Part shown: piece by piece, positions 1-10,145 of the stretch
Numbering within the stretch: position 1 is the stretch's first letter
How the letters are laid out: every line of letters starts with the position of its first letter
NCBI GenBank assembly: GCA_949316235.1
Contig: OX438759.1
Location: 13,367,618-13,431,617, forward strand
Reading direction: 5' to 3'
From: Oegoconia quadripuncta
Taxonomy: Eukaryota > Arthropoda > Insecta > Lepidoptera > Autostichidae
Length of the DNA stretch: 64,000 bases
Made by a program: the position numbers and the translations under genes
The notes under the pieces: model-generated
Told to the model about the DNA's origin: nothing
What the model saw: only the letters and a program-made list of their open reading frames with translations
The model's database searches: none

Positions 1-3000
1 GTACCCCAATCTATACAATTAGCTGATAATGATTACAATGTTCCAGGCGAGATCTCCTTACTGCTTGCTGCTGACATTCTTTTTGCAATTATACAAAGTG
101 GCAAGATTGAAGGAGGCCCGGAGGATCCTATACTATTAAATACTCGTCTTGGGTATGTCATTTCTGGAGGTAGTCATTTGCAATGCCATACAGCCGTCAC
201 TATGCATACAGTAAGTGCCGAATCAGATTTATATGTTGACTATCACATAAAACAATTCTGGGAGGCAGAGAAGGTCCCTGAAGTGTTTCAAGAAACCCTC
301 CCTGAACACGAGCATAGTGAATTGGTATTTCAAAATTCTGTTACATTACAAAACAATAATTTTGAAGTAAAAATTCCATTAAAATTAAATTTACAAGAAA
401 TAGATCCATCCAATTCTTACATGCTTTCATTGCAACGTTTTTACAGCTTGGAGAAAAAATTCAAAAAAGATCCCAAGTATCACAGATTATATACAGATTT
501 TATACATGAGTACCTAAGATTAGGCCATGCAATATACATCGATATAGACAGTTGTGACCTAAAATGTCAACCTTTATATTTTCTTCCACATCATGGTGTA
601 CTGAGACCAGATAAGCCGACTAATCCACTACGTGTAGTCTTCGATGGAAGTGCCAAGACAAAAAATGGTCACAGCCTCAATGATGTGATGGCTAACGGAC
701 CCGTAGTTCAGAGACCATTATTCGATATTTTACTTTTATTTAGGAAATATGCATACACCATCCAATGTGATATTCGTCATATGTATCGCGCTATCTCCGT
801 CCATCCTGATCACAGGGTATTGCAAAACATACTCTGGCGTGATGAAGGCATTATTAAATGTTTGCAATTGCAGACCATTACTTATGGTCTTACAGGCTCA
901 GCTTTTCTCGCCACTAGATGCCTAATTGAATTAGCCACCCGATACAAGTCTCAGTACCCACTAGCAAGCGATGCAATAATTAATAATAGTTACATCGATG
1001 ACATACAGGGAGGCAGTGACACACTTCAGGGGGCTATTCTGTTAAAAGATCAGTTATCAGCTCTTATGGCCTTAGGTAACTTTTCCTTGCACAAATGGTC
1101 TTCGAATAACTCTCAGGTCCTAGAGGGCATACCTGAATGTAAGCGAGCTGTCGGCCAAAGAGAAATTGATCAGGACTCTCCAGTAATATCAAAAATTTTA
1201 GGAATGTCTTACCTTCCATGTGATGACGTATTCAAGTTGAGTGGCCGAGCTGTTCCTTCAGTCGAACGGCCAACGAAACGTACCGTTCTTAGTGCCATTT
1301 GCAGATTGTACGATCCTATGGGCTTTGCTGGACCAGTTACTGTAAAGGCTAAGCTCATTTTACAGCAAATATGGCAATATAATTTAGAATGGGACGCACC
1401 CCTACCCAATGAACTTGTAAAAATTTGGGAAAGCTTTTACAGTAACCTCTCTAGCTCATCTGAAATCTCGGAACCACGATATTTGCAGTTGGCTGAAGCA
1501 TCTGATATTCAGTTAACTGGCTTCTGTGACGCCTCATCAAGCGCTTACGGATGTTGCATTTACATAAAATTTAAGATTAATGAGAATTATCATACTAAAT
1601 TACTATGTTCAAAATCTAGGGTTGCCCCATTGAATTCCAAATTAACGATTCCAAAATTGGAACTCAATGGAGCCCTCTTACTTTCAAAGTTGGTTAGCCA
1701 CGTTGCATCAATTTTAAATATAAATTCAATTAATTTATTCAGTGATTCCAAGATTGTACTTGGCTGGTTAAAATTATCACCCTGTAAGGTACCTGCTTAC
1801 ATAGGCAATCGCGTAAAAACCATTTCTAACTTGACATATAAAATGTCATGGCATTATACACCAGGTTTAGCTAATCCTGCAGATTTATTGTCAAGGGGAG
1901 CTGATATTCAAGATGTCAGCCACAATTGCCTATGGAAACATGGTCCTGATTATTTAACCGAATGTGATAATAATTATAATTTTTATCTATCAGAAATAGA
2001 AACGCCATTACTATGTAGCAGTAGTTCAGAAGCAAATGTAGAACCAGGCAATCTCCTGCCCTTCTTCGAAAAATTTTCAAGTTATTATAAAATGTTGCGA
2101 TGCATGGCATATATTCTAAGATTCATTAAAAAATGTAAGAAACAAAGCATTAATGTAGGCCCTGTCTCTGTAAAAGAGTTAAGAGGTGCTCTGCTATCCA
2201 TTATCAAAGGAATACAATGTTCTTATTTTGCTAAGGAGTTGTACTGTATTAACAAAAATAAGGACATAAATTCCAGTTTAAAATATTTACATCCTTTTGT
2301 AGATTCTGTGGGAGTTCTTCGAGTAGGAGGCAGATTGCATAATGCAAATGCGGCCTATAACAAAAAATTCCCAATAATATTACCAAAAAATTGTCATTTT
2401 ACTAGACTTGTTATAAAACAAGAACATTTAATGCTATTGCATGGAGGTTTAAAGTTAGTGCGGGCTAGTCTTTCAGAAAAATATTTTATTGTTAACTCCG
2501 TTAGGGAAATAAAGGGTGTAATCCATAAGTGTATCACATGTCATAGACACAAAGCAGACTGCGCAAAACAGCTTATGGGCTCTTTGCCCCAAGATCGTGT
2601 GAATCCCTCAAGAGCCTTTGAACGGGTAGGTTTGGATTTTTGTGGACCTTTTGAGATAAGACAATCTACCCTGAGACGAAGTACAGTCAGCAAAGGATAT
2701 GTAGCCGTACTTGTTTGTTTCACCTCCAAAGCAGTACATTTAGAAGTAGTTTCTGACATGTCTGCAGAAACATTTTTAGCAGCTTTCAAAAGATTCATAT
2801 CCCGTAGAGGAATTCCATTGGATGTTTACTGCGATAACGCTCCAACTTTTAAGTCAGCTGATAAAACATTACAAACTTTATACAGCATACATAATACAGA
2901 AGAATTTCAAAACAAAGTTCATAATTTTGCACTACAAAAACAAATAATTTTTCATTACATACCGAAATACAGTCCCAATCATGGTGGGTTGTGGGAGGCG

Positions 3001-3537
3001 GCTGTGAAATCTTTTAAATTCCATTTTAAAAGAATTGCTTCTTACAAAAAATTTACATACGAACAATTCAATACCATCGTTGTGGAAATAGAAAGTGTGT
3101 TAAACTCCCGTCCCCTCTCACCCCTGTCTCAGGACATTTCAGATTTTTCATTTCTTACACCGGGTCATTTTTTAATTGGATGCCCACTCACATCCATACC
3201 TCAACCTGATATTAGCGAGGTACCAAGTAATAGACTACGCTTCTGGAGGTGCTGTGAACAAGTACGGCAGCATTTTTGGAAGGTCTGGTCATCAGATTAC
3301 CTGTCCGCTTTAAACAACCGATCAAAGTGGTTAAGGGAATATCCCAACCTCAAAGAAGGTATGCTAGTCCTCCTCAAGAATCCAAACACCCCTCCTGTTC
3401 AATGGCCCTTGGGTAGGATAGCAAAGGTATTCGTGGGCAATGATAATAAAATTAGAGTAGTTGAAGTACAAACTGCTAATAAGAAACTTCATTCGCGCTC
3501 TGTCTCCAAAATCATAGTGTTACCCATTGAGGTGTAA
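1..3537 (+). CDS. BEL/Pao LTR retrotransposon polyprotein, 5' end outside window
   Basis: This is the pol part of a BEL/Pao retrotransposon. The frame is open from base 1 to the TAA at 3535, so the true start lies to the left. The first ~60 codons match the end of the BEL aspartic-protease region (LLLAADI, then LGYVISGG). Counting residues from base 178, the reverse transcriptase has catalytic Asp near 198 (QCDIRHMY) and YIDDI at 272-276. RNase H has LTGFCDASSSAYGC near 446, KLELNGALL near 495 and FSDSK near 521. The integrase has an HHCC zinc finger (IKQEHLMLLHGG ... CITCHRHKA), then GLDFCGPF, CDNAPTFK and PNHGGLWEAAVKSF carrying the DDE acidic residues. The last ~90 residues match the usual BEL C-terminal extension (WSSDYLSALNNRSKW). 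No stop or frameshift is visible over 1,179 codons, which suggests a young insertion. Confidence 0.93.
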   Translation, partial: VPQSIQLADNDYNVPGEISLLLAADILFAIIQSGKIEGGPEDPILLNTRLGYVISGGSHLQCHTAVTMHTVSAESDLYVDYHIKQFWEAEKVPEVFQETLPEHEHSELVFQNSVTLQNNNFEVKIPLKLNLQEIDPSNSYMLSLQRFYSLEKKFKKDPKYHRLYTDFIHEYLRLGHAIYIDIDSCDLKCQPLYFLPHHGVLRPDKPTNPLRVVFDGSAKTKNGHSLNDVMANGPVVQRPLFDILLLFRKYAYTIQCDIRHMYRAISVHPDHRVLQNILWRDEGIIKCLQLQTITYGLTGSAFLATRCLIELATRYKSQYPLASDAIINNSYIDDIQGGSDTLQGAILLKDQLSALMALGNFSLHKWSSNNSQVLEGIPECKRAVGQREIDQDSPVISKILGMSYLPCDDVFKLSGRAVPSVERPTKRTVLSAICRLYDPMGFAGPVTVKAKLILQQIWQYNLEWDAPLPNELVKIWESFYSNLSSSSEISEPRYLQLAEASDIQLTGFCDASSSAYGCCIYIKFKINENYHTKLLCSKSRVAPLNSKLTIPKLELNGALLLSKLVSHVASILNINSINLFSDSKIVLGWLKLSPCKVPAYIGNRVKTISNLTYKMSWHYTPGLANPADLLSRGADIQDVSHNCLWKHGPDYLTECDNNYNFYLSEIETPLLCSSSSEANVEPGNLLPFFEKFSSYYKMLRCMAYILRFIKKCKKQSINVGPVSVKELRGALLSIIKGIQCSYFAKELYCINKNKDINSSLKYLHPFVDSVGVLRVGGRLHNANAAYNKKFPIILPKNCHFTRLVIKQEHLMLLHGGLKLVRASLSEKYFIVNSVREIKGVIHKCITCHRHKADCAKQLMGSLPQDRVNPSRAFERVGLDFCGPFEIRQSTLRRSTVSKGYVAVLVCFTSKAVHLEVVSDMSAETFLAAFKRFISRRGIPLDVYCDNAPTFKSADKTLQTLYSIHNTEEFQNKVHNFALQKQIIFHYIPKYSPNHGGLWEAAVKSFKFHFKRIASYKKFTYEQFNTIVVEIESVLNSRPLSPLSQDISDFSFLTPGHFLIGCPLTSIPQPDISEVPSNRLRFWRCCEQVRQHFWKVWSSDYLSALNNRSKWLREYPNLKEGMLVLLKNPNTPPVQWPLGRIAKVFVGNDNKIRVVEVQTANKKLHSRSVSKIIVLPIEV

Positions 3538-3586
3538 TTTAATTAAATATATTATTATAACTTAGCATTTAAACTCTAAGATCCAT

Positions 3587-3860
3587 TGTATGGGTATAGT
3601 GTGGATCGCGTTAGGTTAATCACTTTAAATTTCGTTTTAATAGAGTTCTAAAAGTATGTCCTGCCTGACGTGTTCTCCACTGTATCTAACTACTATAATG
3701 CATGCAGCTTTGTGGCATTGTTCGCCCTGGGCAGCATGTATGAGACATACATAAAATTGTATATTGGCCATAATAACCTGGCAACATTCCCTTCCATTTT
3801 CACCTCCGAGCCCTCTGCGTGTCCGAGGAATCAATAAATTCAAAGTTTACATATTTTACA
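3587..3860 (+). repeat. Possible 3' LTR of the BEL/Pao element
   Basis: About 50 bp after the polyprotein stop, a segment opens with TGTATGGG and ends TTTTACA, with an AATAAA-like signal near 3832. That is the right place and TG...CA form for a BEL 3' LTR. The 5' LTR is outside the window, so identity cannot be tested and both ends are guesses. Confidence 0.35.
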
Positions 3861-4310
3861 GTGTTTCAGTGCTCAAACCACCTTAGACTTGTACACCTAC
3901 CAGATGCTACCTAAAGCATGCCATAAATGATCCTTTGAATTTTGAATCACTGGGAAAGGGGATTGGTGAACTTGTATCAGACTAGTGGCCGGCTGTATTT
4001 TAGTATTTTAAAGCAGCCCTTGTAGGCCACCGACTTGGCTTAACGACTGCCTTCAATTGAAAACAACCGAAACCGACTATGTAAAGTGCCCTCAGAATCA
4101 CTGAAACACTCGTATCAAAATCCAAGGGCTGGATTGGGATGTACTATTTTATCATTTAATATAAAAATGGAATGAATGTACAAGCGTGAGATAATTCTTA
4201 GCGTTGACGTTACGAAGTTATTTAAATTTTTACACAGTTGGTTTGTTCATTGGAACGTTTTAATTGCGGGAGTTTTATAAACCGCCTCCTATAATATTTA
4301 AAATATTTAA
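3861..4310. other. Unassigned spacer between BEL element and SINE
   Basis: No coding frame, recognisable repeat or RNA gene is seen here. It is probably an intron or flank of the plus-strand host gene whose last exons follow at 4696. Confidence 0.4.
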
Positions 4311-4641
4311 CCGCCTCCGTGGCTCAATGTAAACAACATTGGGTTTACGATTCGGAGGTCGCGGGTTCGATCCCCAGCGGGGTACATGTTTAGTACTTGG
4401 TATGGTTGGTGGTAGGGCATTTTAAATGTCCGCCTGGCTAGCTACCACCATCGTATCTAAATCTGCCGCCAAGCAGCAGTGTTAATAGCATTATTGTGTT
4501 CCGGTTGTCAGAGATGAGATAGCCAGTCCCCCAAATGTGTTGGGGTTTCCGGGTCAGTACACTTCCACCTTCGACCTCATCTTCTCTTAACATCAGGTGT
4601 GATTGAGGTCAAGTACGAACCCGTCGTGCATAAAAAAAAAA
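4311..4641 (+). mobile_element. SINE family A, full-length copy
   Basis: This is a tRNA-derived SINE with an A-box-like TGGCTCAATG and a B box GGTTCGATCCCC near 4364-4375. The body is characteristic (GGCTAGCTACCACCATC, then GATTGAGGTCAAGTACGAACC) and ends GTGCATA plus an A-run. The same 300-330 bp unit recurs at 12421, 13200, 13921, 33797 and 58978, with a diverged copy near 51905. That shared structure is why it is called a SINE and not a tRNA gene. Confidence 0.88.
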
Positions 4642-4695
4642 GTTTTAACTGGAAAAGAAATGAGTTGGTTTAATGTTTACTTACTATATTTTTAG

Positions 4696-4779
4696 CTGTG
4701 CCATCTGCTCCTCGAGAGTCTTCCCTACCGCCGTATGATAACCCGGCGTACAAACTAGAATTACAGCAGGAAACTATGG
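4696..4779 (+). CDS. Candidate internal exon of an unidentified plus-strand gene
   Basis: This 84-nt segment is preceded by a T-rich tract and TTTTTAG and followed by GTAAGT. Its open frame (first full codon 4698) is richer in GC than its flanks and encodes a proline-rich tail with LPPYDNPAYKL, which looks like a cytoplasmic tail with PPxY and NPxY-like motifs. It ends one base into a codon, which fits the acceptor at 5274. The rest of the gene must lie to the left of the window, beyond or around the BEL element. I do not recognise the family. If the intron is retained, the frame runs on to a stop at 4884-4886. Confidence 0.5.
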
Positions 4780-4832
4780 GTAAGTTTATCTTTAACCAAA
4801 GGTTAGTGCGTAAAAAGAATATAAGTAATCTT

Positions 4833-5100
4833 CTCGTAGGTATCGTAAAAGGCGACTATGCGACTGCCACCGAAAAACATCACTGACATGACCATTTTAA
4901 CGGTGCTGAGGTCACCAATTTGTCACGTGCACATTTCTTATATTTCGAAGATGAACCCTGGATGTTGTTTCATGCATTGGACTTTTTATGTCTGAAACAC
5001 CTAAACGTTTACATTTGGTATATCTCTGACCCCTCTAAGGCGGTTATCTAACATCAGCGGGTCTGTTACATAACCTCATTGTTATCGACCAAATGGAGCT
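4833..5100 (+). repeat. Dispersed repeat with ATCGTAAAAGGCGACTA motif
   Basis: The segment carries a GTCGTAA-like/GCGACTA motif, then CCTGGATGTTGTTTCA and TTTGGTATATCTCTGACCC. The same blocks in the same order occur at 46980-47320, and parts occur at 24363-24410 and 53935-54020. It is a dispersed non-coding repeat of unknown class. Its position inside the candidate 4780-5274 intron is consistent with an intronic insertion. Confidence 0.6.
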
Positions 5101-5274
5101 AACCAATCATACGTCAGAACGTAAGTCATGTCGAAAATCATGAACTTACGTAATAGCTCACCATGTGCGATTGAGGTTACTCATTGCGCTGGTATAAAAA
5201 GACAAAAGTTGATCCATGTACGTTAGTACTATATTAATTCTGTTTCCACGGCTACATTAACAATTTTGTTTCAG

Positions 5275-5282
5275 ATCTCTGA
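5275..5282 (+). CDS. Candidate tiny terminal coding exon, two residues plus stop
   Basis: TTTTGTTTCAG ends at 5274. The next bases complete the codon left open at 4779 and give Asp-Leu-stop (TGA at 5280-5282). The predicted protein would end ETMDL. Both phase and polypyrimidine tract fit, but a two-codon terminal exon can arise by chance, so this depends on the exon at 4696 being real. Sequence after 5282 would then be 3' UTR. Confidence 0.4.
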
Positions 5283-5642
5283 CAGTTAAGCTCCCGTGGC
5301 CTCAATGGGGTCAACGGGATTTCTGAACGAGGTGTAGACGTGCCAAACGGACGACCATACAACGAAATGGGTGTTTAAAATCGGAATGTGACTCCCTGTA
5401 TATATATACGAGTAATACGTGAAAGACGATTTTACGAATAGTGCAAAAATGTATATGTAGATAGACATGACGAGACAGCCAGGTGTAAAAGGTGTAAAAC
5501 CTATAAACTTCGGTTTAGTGATCACCTCTAGTTTATAAGACGAGACAAATTGGAATATAGTGCCTGTTCGGTGACAATACCTCTAAAGAATTTATAGAAA
5601 ATGTCATAATATGAGATTATCATGTAAGCTTAATACAGGAAG

Positions 5643-5768
5643 TCTTAAACCCGTATTAACAAGCGATCTCAATGTTGAGATCGAACTTAAGTGGACACTT
5701 GAGGAAGATAGTATTAAAACTCAAATGCGATCTGAATCGTGATATCGCTTTATTAATACGGGCTTTAA
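5643..5768. repeat. Short MITE-like hairpin element
   Basis: Inverted ends pair CTTAAACCCGTATTAACAAG on the left with a TTAATACGGGCTTTAA end on the right. An inner hairpin GATCTCAATGTTGAGATC is present. The ~125-bp size and lack of coding content fit a MITE or hairpin repeat. Confidence 0.55.
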
Positions 5769-7290
5769 TTTATTGTTTTAGTATTGTTTTACGTAAATTA
5801 TTATTGATGTGATTAGACTGGAATAATTTTGTCTATGTTCCAATTTCTTAAAAAAATTTGAGACTATTTTGATTAAATTAATACCTAAAATAAGATAAAA
5901 TATATAATTTTATTGAAAGAAAAAAAAACACTTGTTTCTAATGTAACGTACTTACTTGATTCGTGTATGTACATAGTGTTAATAACATAATGCATAAGTG
6001 TCCTTTCCGTGATTTCATTCTGTTTGTATAGTAGGTATGCCGGACTTTCTGTTAAAACTATTGTAATATAGCATTCATTTTATTTATTTTACGATTGTTT
6101 TATTTAAAAATACACACTTTCTCAAAGATAGCAAATATATTCTATCTATAAAGAAGATATGAAAGGGAAAGGAGTAGCAATTACAAAAACGTCATTTAAT
6201 TCAAATACAACACCAAATCACATTATATTTTCTATAATAATGGTACATAATATTTTTTTCTTTATATGATTTTATGTTCTTACGACTAATCTATGCTTTC
6301 GTAATAAATCTACCGTTTGCCCATTTAATAAGTAAGATAAGAATATACATAATTTGTTACTTGGATATTATGGAAGTGAAAAACACATTGAAATGTTTTA
6401 TCTGTGTATTTAATAATAAAATGTTCTCTCTAAGAAAATAGTATAAAGAGCCAGTTAATAACCATCATGTGTTTTTGCTGGGCCCAAGGAAGTTTTTAAT
6501 GATTTAATTACATAGATACCTTTATATCTTATACCGTAACGATAATTCTCTAATATATTCTTTGTATAGTATCCTCTAATGTATTTTCATAGCACATACA
6601 ATATGATACGTCTTAGTATGTACTGTGAAAACTAACTGTTCAAATGAACTTTATTTAGCTGGGTTAAATTAGGCCCATTTGAAGTTAACACTGATTAAGA
6701 ATTATAATTAAAATAATAATTAAATTATATTTAAATTTGACACGGTTATACGAAAGTAAATCCATAACAACAAATAAATACGTTGAATATATTATAATTT
6801 TTAATGATAGAACCAATATTAATAACTGATTTTACTCCATAGAATTTAAATATTTATTTAAATCTTGCTCAACTTCTCAATGGTTTTATAAATATTTTGT
6901 GTAATTAATATATCGGCACATTTCATCAAAATTGTGATATGTTCCCTAACATGGTCAAAATTTTTCTATTTTATTTAAAGAAGATGAACAAAATTTATCT
7001 ATTAGGATTATTTTATAAATAGGTCTATCTAAATTAGTAAGTCAATAAATAAATTTAACATCATTCAAACTTAAAATGACTAGATTTAAATAATCTTATA
7101 AAATCAATCTCTATAAATAACTATTATAACAATAAATGCAAAGATTAAATTAGTAGTAGAATAACAATCTAGTACAGAATTTCGACGTAAAATTTTAAAA
7201 CATTATATTTACTAACCAAAAGGTCATTGATATTGATCTCGCTCGCATTACAGAAACGTAAGGTGGGAATTAAAAATTAAATAAGTACAT

Positions 7291-7512
7291 ATGGGCTCGA
7301 TGTAAGCTCGAGTCTCAATACAAACACACCGTTTTCATTATAAGATAATATATCGAAGTGAATAGTTGCATGGACAATCTTCTATTAAATATCAAGGTGT
7401 GTGACTGTCGTATATTGGAAAATAATAAACGTGAACCAAATTAGGCTCATTTGAATAAAACAAATGAAAATGGTGACTACGCTTGTATAGACTCGAGCTT
7501 GCATCGGCCCAT
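7291..7512. mobile_element. MITE with ~50-bp inverted ends
   Basis: The left end ATGGGCTCGATGTAAGCTCG is mirrored by a right end reading GCTTGCATCGGCCCAT. The pairing continues inward through a CAATACAAAC...TTTTCATT block that matches AATGAAAATGGTG...TTGTATAG in reverse. There is no coding capacity in 222 bp. The superfamily is not assigned because the target duplication is unclear. Confidence 0.65.
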
Positions 7513-9845
7513 CAATTATGAAATTTTATAAAAAAATATCTGTAATCCATTTCTTAAAAAAATATATGTAGGTACTCATATTTATGAATTTTTAACAAAG
7601 TTTATAAAATAGAAAATATTAAACAGAAAAACGGAAAATATTCATTTCAAAGTTAATCAAGTATGCCATTTGCGTATGACGACAATTTGATTAATTTATT
7701 CGAACCTTCAAATCAACAGGATGAAAGTTAAGTAAGCAGATTTCTTTAAGCATATCGGTCATATTCATCCTGTTAATTCGATTTATAGTATCTCCCTTAA
7801 ACTCGATCCACATTAAATTAACCAAAACTTGATCAAACAGAACTTAATAATATGAGGATAGAATCATTCCAACCAACAACGATTCGATACCCCGCAACAG
7901 AAAAATTCAATGCAATTTTTAAATCAATTCAATACGGCAATGTAGTTAACAGAGATTACTTCTTATCTTCCTCACATATGCCTTTGTACCAAAACAGAAA
8001 ATATCTTGTCAACAAGCTCAAATCGCAAGCTTCGTTACATCGTCTATCGCTTTACGTTCCCCAATCATAGATATAGAAATAATAAGACTGATTTATCACT
8101 TATAGACCGCCATGTCACCATTAGCTAGTAGTTATAGTTTAAATTTAGCTCATTTTTATAACATCTCTCATATATGATAAGTGGTTAGAGCAGGAAGAAA
8201 ATGTAAAATATAGTTTAATTGGTCATTTCTATAGCAGCCAATAGTTGGTATCAGAAACCTTCGAGCTACAAAAAATCATAGTTTAACCTCGCACACTATT
8301 ATGACATTTTTTCTTGAGCTATAGAATGTTTGTGACATGTCTTATTATTTCTAACTCTATAACATAACGCCCATCACCCTATCATCCTCCACGTAACTAT
8401 AAATAATAACATTTTCATATTTGTCGATGTCCCTTCTATCAATGTATTCACAGTCGTTTAAACTACTTCACTTGTACCTACAACACGCTGGTGATCTAGC
8501 TTTTCTGGTTTTCACTCCAAAGATAACATATCAGGGGAATTATTCTAAATCAGCTGTACAAGGCTATCCAGAACACACATTCTAACACAGGTACCTACGC
8601 ACAAACCGAGGCATTCGAATTTCATTCAAAACATTGGTTCAGCCAATATTCTCTATTTAGATGTATTAGGAATTTTTATGACAAGGGATATATCGCCTAC
8701 TGTGTCCAGAAGGCAGTGGACACAGACTTTAGTTTGTGATACTGAATCCAGCGTTCGAAAGCCGCGGTTTTGCCATACCTTTAGTCATCCCCTCCCTTGT
8801 CAGTCTCGTTCTAACTCAATTCACTCTGTCATTTTGTAATCTCCATACCGAGTAGTTTATAACGAATCCCATAATCCTCTTCATTGCAATGAAAGCGTGA
8901 GCGCGGGTCTAAGTGTAGCTCATCAAATAAATTGGCTCTGTAAGGCACACAAAGAGCAATACGATGCGACTGCGCAACTGAATTGTATATACTGGTGTTA
9001 TTCATTGCGCATCGTAGATTACGACGTTGTTAGTTTTGAAAGAGAAATCTGTCACATTCACAGATTTATAATAGGTATACTAGAAGGTCACACTTTGTGT
9101 TTCTTATAAACTATGTAGTCCGACTTTCAAATTCGCTTACACATGTGAAAACTGTTGATAGTCGTATGAAGTACTTGTACAGGAAGCATACGGCAATGTA
9201 CTCAGATGATTATTTCCTTAATAGAGATATTAAAAAACTGTATGCTGATTTCGAAACTACGTCGTCAAGTGAACAAATAACACAAATAACTCATCAAAAA
9301 ATTAACGGGATATGTTTGAAACATTGACTATGATATTCATAGCGATTATGCGCATTATCATGGAGATTTCAATTATTGAATAAAATTTAATATAGCTGAA
9401 GTGCGGCTTTGTAAAAAAAATATTTAAAATGAAATCAAATTTGTGAGGAGTGTGATTCGAATTGAAAAGGCAAAAACATTGAACATATCCCAAATAAAAC
9501 TCAGGGCGAGTTGAGCAGAGGAAAACTACAAAGTGAACTCAAAAATCCCATCCCAGGGCTTTGTTTATGACAAGAACTTCAAAAAACTGTTTCAACATGT
9601 TCCATTACGCATTTTAGTTTTCCTCTGCTCATTCTGGTGAGTGCCCAGTCTTTATCAGGACATTATCTCAGAAATGAATGGTCTGATTTGAGTGCTATTT
9701 TTTTTATATTAAAGACTAAATTAGGGGACAGCTTCTTAGTCATGTTTGATGGTGATCAGTTAAGCCGCTTCGAAGATATTCAATTTTTAACACAGCTGGT
9801 TTACTTTATCTGGATGATTGGCGAACGATTGGTAAAGTAGATAAG

Positions 9846-9988
9846 CGAATTCGAACATTTATTCCCGAGTCATGGATGTTTTATATAAATACTTATGTAA
9901 GTTTATCCGTTATCTAGTATCCATAGTACAAGCTTTGCTTAGTTTGGGACTAAATGATTGGTGTAACGTTCCGAAATGTTTATTTATT
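9846..9988 (+). mobile_element. SINE family B1, 3' body fragment
   Basis: This matches the non-tRNA body of the B1 SINE seen in full at 22130-22372 and 46631-46868 (CATTTATTCCCGAGTCATGG, then GCTTTGCTTAGTTTGGGACT). The tRNA-like head is missing, so the copy is 5' truncated. Confidence 0.75.
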
Positions 9989-10145
9989 TATCACGTTCAC
10001 GGACAATGAACCAGGGGGTCTACTCTCTAACGAAAATAGTTTCGCACGGCCGGAACTTCGGATTTTTTCTTTTGCTAAGAATCGTTTATTTGCATAAATA
10101 CAGACGTTCCATACGTCCCGTACTAACTTGTGATGTCCAACTATA

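Larger units (their letters stand above)
5283..9845. other. AT-rich intergenic stretch
   Basis: Apart from two MITEs (5643-5768 and 7291-7512) I see no gene. Open frames are short, AT-biased and unlike known proteins. The first few hundred bases may be the 3' UTR of the plus-strand gene ending at 5282. The amontillado gene ends at 11982 on the other strand, so this is a convergent intergenic space. Confidence 0.55.
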
